NCBI GenBank assembly: GCA_003151595.1
Contig: PLXW01000136.1
Span: 1 to 8,362 of the forward strand
DNA length: 8,362 nucleotides
Direction of reading: 5' to 3'
Source of the DNA: Myxococcales bacterium
GTDB taxonomy: Bacteria > Myxococcota > Polyangia > Polyangiales > Polyangiaceae
Shown piece by piece: positions 1-6,152 of this stretch. The notes under the pieces were generated by a model that saw nothing but the letters and a program-made list of their open reading frames with translations, was not told the origin of the DNA and did no database searches. Position 1 is the first letter of the stretch, and every line of letters begins with the position of its first letter. A program made the translations under genes and the position numbers.

Positions 1-1424
1 TCGGCCTCGGGGAGGTCGAACGGCGCGCGGTTTCCTTCGGCCAGTGCAGTTGTAAAGTACAGGCAAAAGAGGGCGAAGGTGACGGGGTTCTTGAAGAGGA
101 ACCACTCCCACGGCCAGCCCCCTTGAGCGTGGATGATCTCCTGGAGGCGCAGGCTGCCGGTCATCATCACGATGCAGGCGACGGCGATCGCGCCCGGCAC
201 CTCGTAGCTGACGATCTGCGCGGCCGATCGGATGCCGCCGAGCAGCGAGTACTTGTTGTTCGAGGCCCACCCGCCGGACAGGAGCCCGATGGTGACCAGC
301 GACGTGACGGCGAGGACGTAGAGGATGCCGACGTCGAGATCGGCGGCGATGAGGTACTGGCCGAACGGCATCACCACGAACGTCGCCGAGACGCCGGTGA
401 ACACGAGGTACGGCGCGAGTCGGAACAGCTTCGAGTCGCCCGCCTTGGGAATGACGTCTTCCTTCAGGAGCATCTTGATGCCGTCGGCCACCCAGATGAG
501 CATCCCCTGAGGCCCGGCACGGTTCGGGCCGATGCGCGACTGCATGCGCCCCGCGACGCGGCGCTCGACCCACGTGAGGAAGCCCGCCGTGGGAGCCATG
601 AAGAGGAGGAGCACGGCGGCGGCGATGGCGACGAGGATCGCGGCGCCGTAGAGATCCGCGGGGGGCGACGCGCGGTAGCCGTCGATCGGGATCTCGCGCG
701 TCATCTCGGCGGGCGCGGTGCCGCGGCGGAGAGTGAACGTGGCGAGGTGCCTTCCGGCCGGGATCGCGTCGGCCAGCGACGTGAGGCGGAGCTTGTCGAG
801 GCTCGTGAGCAGATCGTTGACCTCGACGCCCGCTTTCTCTGCGCGCGAGCCGGGCGCGATCGCTTCGACGACGATGCCGCCCGACGGAGGCGACGTCTTG
901 CCGGCTTTGATGCCCATGTACGCGAGGGCCCGCTCGCCTTCGATCTTTCGTGCGTCGAGGAGCGCGCGGCGCGGCGTCGGCGGGCGAACGTCGAGCGTCA
1001 CGGCGTGAAGCGTGGCGTTCACCGCTGGTGCGCCTGCGGTGGCGGCGGCGAACGAGACCTCGACGTCGCCGTCGAACGTGGTGTGCGCCGAGCTCTCGCC
1101 GGCGCCGCAGAAAAGTTGCTGGAGGCCTTCGGTGAAGTCGATCGCGATCTGCGTAGAGCTCGTGGCGTCGCCATCGGCGGCGATCTCGGCGGTGTCGGGC
1201 TTCTCGCCGGGGCGATGGAGCTGGCCGCGGAAGGTGACCTTGGCGTGCTTTCCCTGGGGAAACGACGCACCGAGGACCTCGACGTGATCGCCGGCTTCGA
1301 CCTCGTGTGGTGCGAGGTCGACGACCTCGATGAGCTGAGGGCCGACCTCGCGTGTGCACGCCGACGCGAGCACCAGGACGAAGCCGAGGGCGACGAGAGC
1401 GAGGAGTCGGACCGCGACGCGCAT
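1..1424 (-). CDS. nuoH: NADH-quinone oxidoreductase subunit H with a lipoprotein-like/PDZ N-terminal fusion (3' end outside window)
   Basis: This is the membrane subunit of complex I that lines the quinone channel and links the peripheral arm to the proton pumps. The frame reads without a stop for 474 codons and leaves the window at the left edge. Residues about 257 onward are classic NuoH: first membrane helix 257-279, then FLTWVERRVAGRMQ (282-295), RIGPNRAGPQGML (297-309), ADGIKMLLKEDVIP (313-326) and NRAPFDLPEA (465-474). Residues 1-255 are extra: a signal peptide ending at Cys23 (LASAC), a beta-rich region and a PDZ-like domain. The ATG at 1424 is chosen because GGAGG (1428-1432) precedes it by 3 bases and because it gives a clean signal peptide. 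Met170 is a conceivable internal start but would cut into the PDZ domain. It lies 42 bases after the EamA gene. The NuoH identity is very secure; the exact start slightly less so. Confidence 0.95.
   Translation of the reverse strand, partial: MRVAVRLLALVALGFVLVLASACTREVGPQLIEVVDLAPHEVEAGDHVEVLGASFPQGKHAKVTFRGQLHRPGEKPDTAEIAADGDATSSTQIAIDFTEGLQQLFCGAGESSAHTTFDGDVEVSFAAATAGAPAVNATLHAVTLDVRPPTPRRALLDARKIEGERALAYMGIKAGKTSPPSGGIVVEAIAPGSRAEKAGVEVNDLLTSLDKLRLTSLADAIPAGRHLATFTLRRGTAPAEMTREIPIDGYRASPPADLYGAAILVAIAAAVLLLFMAPTAGFLTWVERRVAGRMQSRIGPNRAGPQGMLIWVADGIKMLLKEDVIPKAGDSKLFRLAPYLVFTGVSATFVVMPFGQYLIAADLDVGILYVLAVTSLVTIGLLSGGWASNNKYSLLGGIRSAAQIVSYEVPGAIAVACIVMMTGSLRLQEIIHAQGGWPWEWFLFKNPVTFALFCLYFTTALAEGNRAPFDLPEA
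660..1424 (-). other. N-terminal extension of NuoH: lipoprotein-like signal, probable Ig/TIG-like region, PDZ domain
   Basis: This part encodes residues 1-255 of the NuoH protein, which ordinary NuoH lacks. Residues 1-22 are a basic start plus hydrophobic core ending LASAC, an acceptable but not ideal lipobox (Ala at -3). Residues about 33-148 begin with a pattern like an IPT/TIG domain (AGDHVEVLGASFPQGKHAKV at 44-63) and are rich in alternating hydrophobics. Residues about 166-250 (bases 675-929) look like PDZ: GGIVVEAIAPGSRAEKAGVE (182-201) then NDLLTSLDKLRLTSLADA (203-220). Known complex I topology puts the NuoH N-terminus in the periplasm, so a secreted, possibly lipid-anchored domain followed by membrane helix 1 is topologically consistent. 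The PDZ call is fairly firm; the TIG-like call is tentative. Confidence 0.75.
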
Positions 1425-1466
1425 ACCCCTCCGTCTATAGTCCGGACCGCGCGGGATGGGCCAGAA

Positions 1467-2561
1467 TCACGCGGGATCGTGGTCGTGGTCGTGGTCGTGC
1501 GCGTGGTGGAGGTCGGGGGCGTGGTCGTGGTCGTGGGTAACGGGGTCGTGGTGGTGCGGGTGGCTGTGCTCGCCGTGGAAGCCAACGGCAACACCGAGAG
1601 AAGCGTCGTGGGCGTGATCGTGGTGCGCGTCGTCGTGGCGGTGCGTGTGCTCGTGGAAGGCGGCGGCGTGGGAGTGCCGATGTGTGTGGTGTTCCGTGAG
1701 GTGGAGCGCGACGCCGATCGCGCAGAGCACCGCGGCCGAGATCGACGCCAGGAGCGGCGGGCGATCGCCGAGGGCGATGGCGACGAGCGCGCCGACGAAC
1801 GGAGCGACGGCGAAGACCGACGCCGTGCGCGCGACCCCGAGCGTGCGCTGCGCGGAGAGATAGAGACGAAGGCTCGCGCCGTAGCCGGTCGCTCCGCAGA
1901 CGAGGAGAGCGATCGACGCGCCCGCCAGCGGTCGCGGCTCGCCGGCGATCACCGAGAGCCCCGTCGCGACGATCGCGCCGAGCGCACCTTTCGCCAGGAC
2001 CACGCGCGACGGATCGAGCTCGGCCAGCGGTCGCGTGAGCGCGTTGTCGATGGCCCACGCCAACGTCGCCGCCATCACCGCGATCGCTCCCAGCAGCGAC
2101 GCGCGCGATGCCCCTTCACTCGCACCGCCCGCGTTCGCCGACGCCACCACCAGCACGACCCCGCCGGCGACGATCGCCGCGAGCGCCGCCGCGACGCGCG
2201 ATCCGATCGGCTCTCGAAACGCGGCTCGTGCGAGGAGCACCGTGAACACCGACTCCATGTTGAGGAGCAGCGACGCCGACACGGCGCTCGTCCGCTGAAC
2301 GCCCCACGCAAGGCACACCGGCGCAACCACCGCGCCCGCGAGCGCGACGAGCAGGATCCTCGGCGCGTGTCGCACGGCGAGCTTCGCACCCGGCGGACCG
2401 CCGAACGGGATCCACGACGCGAGGGCCGCGCCCGCATACAAGAGCGCCGCGGTCGCGAACGGACCGACGTGCGCGCCGTACCGCTGCACCAGCGGCGTCG
2501 TGACTCCGAACGCGCACGCGGCGGCGAGCGCCATCGCTCCGCCGCGCGCGAAGGGGCTCAT
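1467..2561 (-). CDS. EamA/DMT-family transporter with histidine-rich C-terminal tail
   Basis: A 364-residue inner-membrane protein of the drug/metabolite transporter superfamily. Residues 1-286 hold about ten hydrophobic helices in two EamA repeats. Typical signatures are [20 protein letters not shown] late in the first repeat and [20 protein letters not shown] late in the second. Residues 287-364 form a hydrophilic tail with 29 histidines in 78 residues, many as HD or HxH pairs, which suggests metal binding. Substrate cannot be told from sequence; export of a small metabolite or a metal-linked role are both possible. The ATG at 2561 overlaps the nuoD TGA by 4 bases (ATGA), so translation is probably coupled to nuoD. 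Upstream in-frame codons lie inside nuoD and encode no membrane protein, so that longer start is rejected. The location between nuoD and nuoH is unexpected for a non-complex I gene. Confidence 0.88.
   Translation of the reverse strand: MSPFARGGAMALAAACAFGVTTPLVQRYGAHVGPFATAALLYAGAALASWIPFGGPPGAKLAVRHAPRILLVALAGAVVAPVCLAWGVQRTSAVSASLLLNMESVFTVLLARAAFREPIGSRVAAALAAIVAGGVVLVVASANAGGASEGASRASLLGAIAVMAATLAWAIDNALTRPLAELDPSRVVLAKGALGAIVATGLSVIAGEPRPLAGASIALLVCGATGYGASLRLYLSAQRTLGVARTASVFAVAPFVGALVAIALGDRPPLLASISAAVLCAIGVALHLTEHHTHRHSHAAAFHEHTHRHDDAHHDHAHDASLGVAVGFHGEHSHPHHHDPVTHDHDHAPDLHHAHDHDHDHDPA
1470..1703 (-). other. Histidine-rich, putative metal-binding tail of the EamA transporter
   Basis: This segment encodes the last 78 residues of the transporter. 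It contains 29 histidines and many aspartates, including [40 protein letters not shown] and a terminal [11 protein letters not shown] short non-His stretch (ASLGVAVGF) splits it into two clusters. Spacing such as HSHPHxH...H...PDxHH resembles tails I recall from other EamA proteins, so it may be a conserved module rather than simple repeat growth; that comparison is from memory. Histidine-rich tails and loops in transporters are generally associated with zinc, nickel or cobalt binding. Confidence 0.85.
1477..1500. repeat. Short hexanucleotide tandem repeat inside the His/Asp-coding tail
   Basis: On the plus strand TCGTGG occurs three times in tandem followed by a fourth copy with one change (TCGTGC). 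On the coding (minus) strand it produces alternating His-Asp near the C-terminus of the transporter. A shorter related stretch lies at about 1519-1537. Because the unit is six bases, copy-number change by slippage would add or remove HD pairs without shifting the frame. Confidence 0.8.
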
Positions 2562-3697
2562 CTGTCGATCTCGGGGGCGACGACGTCGAGCGACGCGATG
2601 AGCGCGACGAGATCGGCGATGAACAACCCGGCGCTCTTGGCCTCGATGATCCCCATGGCGTTGAAGCTCCCCGTCCGGAAGCGCGCGCGGTACGGCTCGT
2701 CTTTCCCCGCGCCGATCACGTAGCAACCCATGTCGCCGCGCGCGCTCTCCACGCGAGCATACGCCTCGCCGTCGGGGCGCATCTTCTTCGGGAGCGGCCC
2801 GAGGAGATCATTCTCCGACCACGCGCCGATCTGCTCGAAGCATTGCCGCAAGATTCGCGCGCTCTGTCGACACTCGTCGACGCGAAGGTTGAATCGGTCC
2901 CAGCAGTCGCCGAGCTTCCCCATCTTGCCCGTGCCGATGGGGACGTCGAACGCCAGCTTGCCGTAGACGCCGTAGGCGTCCTCTTTGCGGAGGTCCCACG
3001 CCAGCCCCGCGGCGCGCAGGTTCGGTCCGACGAGCCCGTAGGCGATCGCTTCGTCTTTGGTGATGACGCCGACACCGGCGAGCCGCTTCACGAAGATCGT
3101 GTTCATCGTGATGAGGCGATCGAACTCGTCCATCGTGGGCTCGAACGTGTCGAGCCAGCGGAGCACCTTGGTGTCCCAACCCTTGGGGAAGTCGAAGGAG
3201 ACGCCGCCGATGCGGTGATAGTTGTACGTGAGGCGCGCGCCGCAGAGCTCTTCGATGAGGTCGTTGATCGCTTCACGCTCGCGGAGCGCATACGGGAACG
3301 GCGTGACCGCGCCGATATCCATGGCCATGGCACCGAGCGCGATCATGTGACTCGCGATGCGATTGAGCTCGCACGAGATCGCGCGGAGGTACTGCGCGCG
3401 CGGCGGCACCGGGATCCCCATCAGCTTCTCGCAGGCCATGGCCCACGCTTCGTTGGCGAACATCGCGGCGAGGTAGTCGACGCGATCGGTGTACGGCATG
3501 AACCCCTGGTACGTGCACCGTTCACCTATTTTTTCGATGGATCGGTGCAAGTACCCGACGTCGGGCACGGCCTTCCGGAGGATCTCGCCGTCGGTGTGGA
3601 CGATGAAGCGCAGGACTCCATGCGTCGACGGATGCTGTGGCCCCAGGTTGAGGATCATCTCCGACCCGTTCTCGCGCTCGAGGACGATCTCGCTCAC
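2558..3697 (-). CDS. nuoD: NADH-quinone oxidoreductase subunit D
   Basis: The 49-kDa-type subunit of the complex I peripheral arm, which forms the quinone-reduction pocket together with NuoB and NuoH. The protein has 379 residues, normal for a stand-alone NuoD. It carries the hallmark [11 protein letters not shown] (17-27), [12 protein letters not shown] (48-59), [12 protein letters not shown] (68-79), ELNRIASH (110-117) and the C-terminal [17 protein letters not shown] (349-365) ending APEIDR. The conserved histidines of GPQHPSTHG and the tyrosine of PYTDR are those expected at the quinone site. The start is a GTG at 3697 that overlaps the nuoC TGA (GTGA). A longer reading into nuoC sequence is not supported, as those residues are arginine/proline-rich shadow sequence. 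It is a separate gene, not the nuoCD fusion of enterobacteria. The end overlaps the EamA start by 4 bases. Confidence 0.96.
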   Translation of the reverse strand: MSEIVLERENGSEMILNLGPQHPSTHGVLRFIVHTDGEILRKAVPDVGYLHRSIEKIGERCTYQGFMPYTDRVDYLAAMFANEAWAMACEKLMGIPVPPRAQYLRAISCELNRIASHMIALGAMAMDIGAVTPFPYALREREAINDLIEELCGARLTYNYHRIGGVSFDFPKGWDTKVLRWLDTFEPTMDEFDRLITMNTIFVKRLAGVGVITKDEAIAYGLVGPNLRAAGLAWDLRKEDAYGVYGKLAFDVPIGTGKMGKLGDCWDRFNLRVDECRQSARILRQCFEQIGAWSENDLLGPLPKKMRPDGEAYARVESARGDMGCYVIGAGKDEPYRARFRTGSFNAMGIIEAKSAGLFIADLVALIASLDVVAPEIDR

Positions 3698-4236
3698 GCC
3701 GTCGGCTCTCTCTTGGTCAGGCCGATCTTGAGGAGGTCGAGCGGCGCAGGGCGTGTCGTGGGAATGCCGTGGTAGTGCGCGGCCTCGCGGAAGTCTTTCC
3801 GGAGCGGGTGGCCGACCCAATCGTCGGGCAGCAAGATGCGACGCAGGTCGGGGTGCCCTTCGAAACGGACGCCGAGCAGATCGAAGCACTCGCGCTCCTG
3901 CCAGTTGGCGCACGGCCAGATCCAAGAGAGCGTCGGCATCACAGGGGCGTCGCGCGGCAAGAGCAGCTTGAAGACGGCGCGATGCCGGCGCGCGTACGAC
4001 CACAAATGGATCGTCACGGCGATCACGTTCTTGTCCGGATGATCCGTCCCCGTCAGGCACTCGAGCCAATCGAAGGCGAGGATCGATTCGTCACGAAACC
4101 ACGTGGCGATCGAGACGACCATGTCGGCATCGACCACGAACCACGGGTCCTTGTCCTTCTTCGGATCGGCGTGCAGATCGCGCACGGCCTCGCCGAACTT
4201 CGCGCGCGCGAAGTCGTAGATCTCGACCGGCATCAT
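3694..4236 (-). CDS. nuoC: NADH-quinone oxidoreductase subunit C
   Basis: The 30-kDa-type subunit of the complex I peripheral arm, a scaffold that packs against NuoD and NuoB. The 180-residue protein has the family signature in its C-terminal half: [20 protein letters not shown] (111-130), then [19 protein letters not shown] (131-149). This is the conserved WQERE...GHPDLRRIL...GHPLRKD pattern. The N-terminal part includes [13 protein letters not shown] (55-67), also typical. The start is the first of two adjacent ATGs (4236 and 4233); the first overlaps the nuoB stop by 4 bases (ATGA), matching the other junctions of this operon. No clear Shine-Dalgarno is seen before it, so coupling to nuoB translation is likely. 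Nothing is missing relative to the family. Confidence 0.95.
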   Translation of the reverse strand: MMPVEIYDFARAKFGEAVRDLHADPKKDKDPWFVVDADMVVSIATWFRDESILAFDWLECLTGTDHPDKNVIAVTIHLWSYARRHRAVFKLLLPRDAPVMPTLSWIWPCANWQERECFDLLGVRFEGHPDLRRILLPDDWVGHPLRKDFREAAHYHGIPTTRPAPLDLLKIGLTKREPTA

Positions 4237-4787
4237 GGCGAAGGGCGCGCGACGCCGTAGCGCCGGAACAGGATCTTCTCGCGCTTGATCTGATCTTGAA
4301 TCTTGAGGAGCCCCTCGAGCAACGCCTCGGGGCGCGGCGGACAACCAGGGACGTACACGTCGACCGGCACGATCTGATCGACCCCCTTGCACACCGAGTA
4401 CGCGTAGCTGAAGAGCCCACCACAGTTGGCGCAGCTCCCCATCGAGATCACGTACCGCGGCTCGGCCATCTGTTCGTAGAGGCGACGAACGCGGAGCGCC
4501 ATCTTGTAGGTCAGCGTGCCGGCGACGATCATCAGATCGCTCTGGCGCGGGCTGGGTCGCGGCGCACTGCCGAAGCGTTCGAGATCGGCGCGCGGGCCGC
4601 CCGTCTGCATCAGCTCGATGGCGCAGCAGGCCAGACCGAAGAGCAGATACCAGACGCTGTTCGAGCGGCCCCAGTTGAGGAGCATGTGAATCATGTGATC
4701 GACGCGGGTGGTGAGGACGCTGCCGTTGTCGTCGTGGTAGCGGGCGTCGATGGCGTCGGGGCCGAGGGGCGTGATGAGGTTGCTCAT
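4233..4787 (-). CDS. nuoB: NADH-quinone oxidoreductase subunit B
   Basis: The PSST-type subunit of complex I carrying the terminal [4Fe-4S] cluster N2, which passes electrons to quinone. The 184-residue protein has all expected cluster ligands: the tandem cysteines in [11 protein letters not shown] (Cys54, Cys55), Cys119 in MGSCANCGG and Cys149 in [20 protein letters not shown]. There is one more residue between the last two ligands than in the E. coli and Thermus proteins as I recall them, and extra cysteines at 122 and 133. The ATG at 4787 overlaps the nuoA TGA by 4 bases, and purine-rich sequence (AAGAG) lies just upstream in nuoA. Upstream in-frame codons overlap nuoA in another frame and show no NuoB similarity, so they are excluded. 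Confidence 0.96.
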   Translation of the reverse strand: MSNLITPLGPDAIDARYHDDNGSVLTTRVDHMIHMLLNWGRSNSVWYLLFGLACCAIELMQTGGPRADLERFGSAPRPSPRQSDLMIVAGTLTYKMALRVRRLYEQMAEPRYVISMGSCANCGGLFSYAYSVCKGVDQIVPVDVYVPGCPPRPEALLEGLLKIQDQIKREKILFRRYGVARPSP

Positions 4788-5272
4788 CGCTCTTGAGGCT
4801 CCTCTTCCATGCCTTGCGTGGTCGATCCGGCGCGTGAACGAACGACCGACAGCGACGCGCCGGCGGGGACGGCGCCGCCCGCCGTGCGGATCCACTCCAG
4901 GTCCCCCTTCTTCCAGGCGTATGCCAGCCCGAAGAGGAGCACGGCGATGAACGCGAAGATCTCGACGAGCGCGCGCGCGCCCATGGCGTGACTCTGCGAC
5001 GTCCAACGCTTGAAGACGGCCGCCACGGGGAGGATGAACGCGATCTCTACGTCGAAGATGAGGAACACCAGTGCCACGAGATAGAAGCGCGGGTTGAAGT
5101 TGAACCACGCCGTCCGCACCGCCTCTTCGCCCGACTCGTACGCTTCGAGCTTCGCCCCCTGCGACTCGGCGGGAGGGCGCGGGCGAACGAAGCGCCCCAC
5201 GAGCAGCGAGCCGAAGACGAACGCCACCGCGACGAGCATGAAGACCAGGACTGTGGCGTACGTCGTGAGCAT
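4784..5272 (-). CDS. nuoA: NADH-quinone oxidoreductase subunit A
   Basis: A small membrane subunit of complex I (ND3 type) at the junction of the membrane and peripheral arms. The 162-residue protein has three membrane helices at about 5-28, 64-87 and 103-121. Signatures are YESGEE (45-50) in the first loop and [19 protein letters not shown] (62-80), with the conserved acidic residues of FDVE in helix 2. The loop has Ser in place of the Cys found in many YECG-type homologues, as also occurs in E. coli. Residues after about 130 form a hydrophilic tail of some 30 residues beyond the usual end. It is the first complex I gene of the operon; the ATG at 5272 has no strong Shine-Dalgarno. It is divergent from the uppP-like gene, 57 bases away. 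Confidence 0.94.
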   Translation of the reverse strand: MLTTYATVLVFMLVAVAFVFGSLLVGRFVRPRPPAESQGAKLEAYESGEEAVRTAWFNFNPRFYLVALVFLIFDVEIAFILPVAAVFKRWTSQSHAMGARALVEIFAFIAVLLFGLAYAWKKGDLEWIRTAGGAVPAGASLSVVRSRAGSTTQGMEEEPQER

Positions 5273-5329
5273 CGTCGTCGTGGCGCGTTCTACCCCGGAA
5301 CCGCGCGAAAATCATGGTAAGGCGCGTTC
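5273..5329. promoter_or_regulatory. Divergent intergenic region between nuoA and the uppP-like gene
   Basis: These 57 bases separate two divergently oriented gene sets and must carry or adjoin the start signals for both. No convincing sigma70-type -35/-10 pair is seen in either direction. A short A/T-rich patch (GAAAATCAT, about 5307-5315) stands out, and TAAGG (5318-5322) is a plausible Shine-Dalgarno for the plus-strand gene, 7 bases before its ATG. The space is too short for two complete non-overlapping promoters, so at least one probably extends into a coding region. This is an inference from layout only. Confidence 0.35.
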
Positions 5330-6142
5330 ATGTCGATCCCCCTCGGCGAAGCCGCTTCGCTCGGTGTGCTCCATGGCACCACCGACGTGTTGCCGCTCTC
5401 GAGCAGCGGGCACGACCTCCTCGCCGAGCTTCTCTTCGGACGAAGCGGCGACGTGACGCTCACGCTCTTGCTCGACCTCGCGGTCTTTGCGGCGACGGTC
5501 GTCATGTTTCGCCGACGCGCCTGGACGGCGCTGGAGGAAGGGCTGCGCGGGCTCGGGAGACCGGCGCTGCTTCGCGAGACGCCGGGGGGGCGAGACGCCG
5601 TGTTCGTGGGGGTGGCTTCGCTGGTCTCCGTCGTGGCGGGGCTCGCGCTTCGGAAGGGACTCGCCGTCGAAACGGCGACCGCTCCGCTGTACGTGATCGG
5701 CGCGTGCCTGCTCGTCTCGGCGATCGCCATCGCGTCGACGAAGCTCGCGCGCGAAGGGGCGACGACGTCACCCGGCTGGGTCGCGGCGATGGTCGTAGGC
5801 GTGGCGCAAGGGTGCGCCGTCGTGCCGGGGCTCTCGCGGAGCGGGCTCACGATCGCGTCGCTGCTGTGGATGGGGGTGAGCGCCGAGCGGGCGTTCGAGC
5901 TGTCGTTCCTGGTGTCGCTTCCGGCGCTGGCGGGGCTGGCGGCGTTCGAGGCACCGGCGGCGTTCCATACGAGCGAGAGCGTCGTGTCGCTGGCCACCGG
6001 CGCACTGCTGGCGTTCGCGCTGGCGCTGGCCTCGCTCGTCGCGCTCCGGCGCGTCGTCGACGGCGGGAAGATTCACTGGTTCGCGATTTATCTGGCGCCG
6101 CTGGCGATGGCGACGCTCGCATGGGGATACGCACGACCATGA
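5330..6142 (+). CDS. uppP: Undecaprenyl-diphosphatase (UppP/BacA family), divergent first motif
   Basis: A 270-residue polytopic membrane protein, the usual length for UppP. These enzymes remove a phosphate from undecaprenyl diphosphate to recycle the lipid carrier for peptidoglycan and other surface glycans, and they can confer bacitracin resistance. Family marks are LPLSSSGHDLL (21-31), corresponding to the usual LPVSSTGH, and GVAQGCAVVPGLSRSGLTI (157-175), which keeps the PGxSRSxxT motif with Arg170. The first motif, normally E/QxxxE, reads HGTTD (His15, Asp19), so both acidic positions are changed while the neighbouring serines and His28 remain. It may be a divergent active enzyme, a paralogue with altered activity, or inactive. 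The start has TAAGG at good spacing. manC follows after 10 bases, suggesting a two-gene operon for envelope glycans. Confidence 0.85.
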   Translation: MSIPLGEAASLGVLHGTTDVLPLSSSGHDLLAELLFGRSGDVTLTLLLDLAVFAATVVMFRRRAWTALEEGLRGLGRPALLRETPGGRDAVFVGVASLVSVVAGLALRKGLAVETATAPLYVIGACLLVSAIAIASTKLAREGATTSPGWVAAMVVGVAQGCAVVPGLSRSGLTIASLLWMGVSAERAFELSFLVSLPALAGLAAFEAPAAFHTSESVVSLATGALLAFALALASLVALRRVVDGGKIHWFAIYLAPLAMATLAWGYARP

Positions 6143-6152
6143 GGCAAATGCG

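Noticed and set aside
660..1424. Possibility that the NuoH extension is a separate lipoprotein gene followed by nuoH.
   Set aside because: There is no stop codon between the PDZ region and the NuoH helices, and no ATG/GTG with a ribosome-binding sequence just before the first NuoH helix.
1019..1594. A 191-codon minus-strand frame with a threonine-rich start.
   Set aside because: It is another frame of the EamA tail and the nuoH N-terminus; the threonine run is the His-Asp repeat read out of frame.
123..2723. An 866-codon open frame on the plus strand, antisense to nuoH, the EamA gene and the end of nuoD.
   Set aside because: It lies opposite confidently identified genes, its product is dominated by Arg, Asp, Glu and Ala, it includes long valine runs that mirror the His/Asp-coding tail, and it matches no family. 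Long antisense frames are expected in very GC-rich DNA.
2562..2726. Longer EamA start giving a 419-residue protein.
   Set aside because: The added residues overlap nuoD and are Arg-rich. The ATG at 2561 starts a normal first membrane helix.
2843..3775. A 310-codon plus-strand frame opposite nuoD.
   Set aside because: It is the complement of a canonical nuoD with full motifs, and has no recognisable protein pattern or ribosome-binding sequence.
3698..4069. Longer nuoD start giving a 503-residue protein.
   Set aside because: The added residues overlap nuoC in another frame, are Arg/Pro/Ala-rich and unlike NuoD. The GTG at 3697 fits the overlap pattern and family length.
5290..5997. A 235-codon minus-strand frame opposite the uppP-like gene.
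   Set aside because: Ser/Ala/Thr-rich composition typical of antisense GC-rich sequence; the plus-strand product has membrane helices and UppP motifs.
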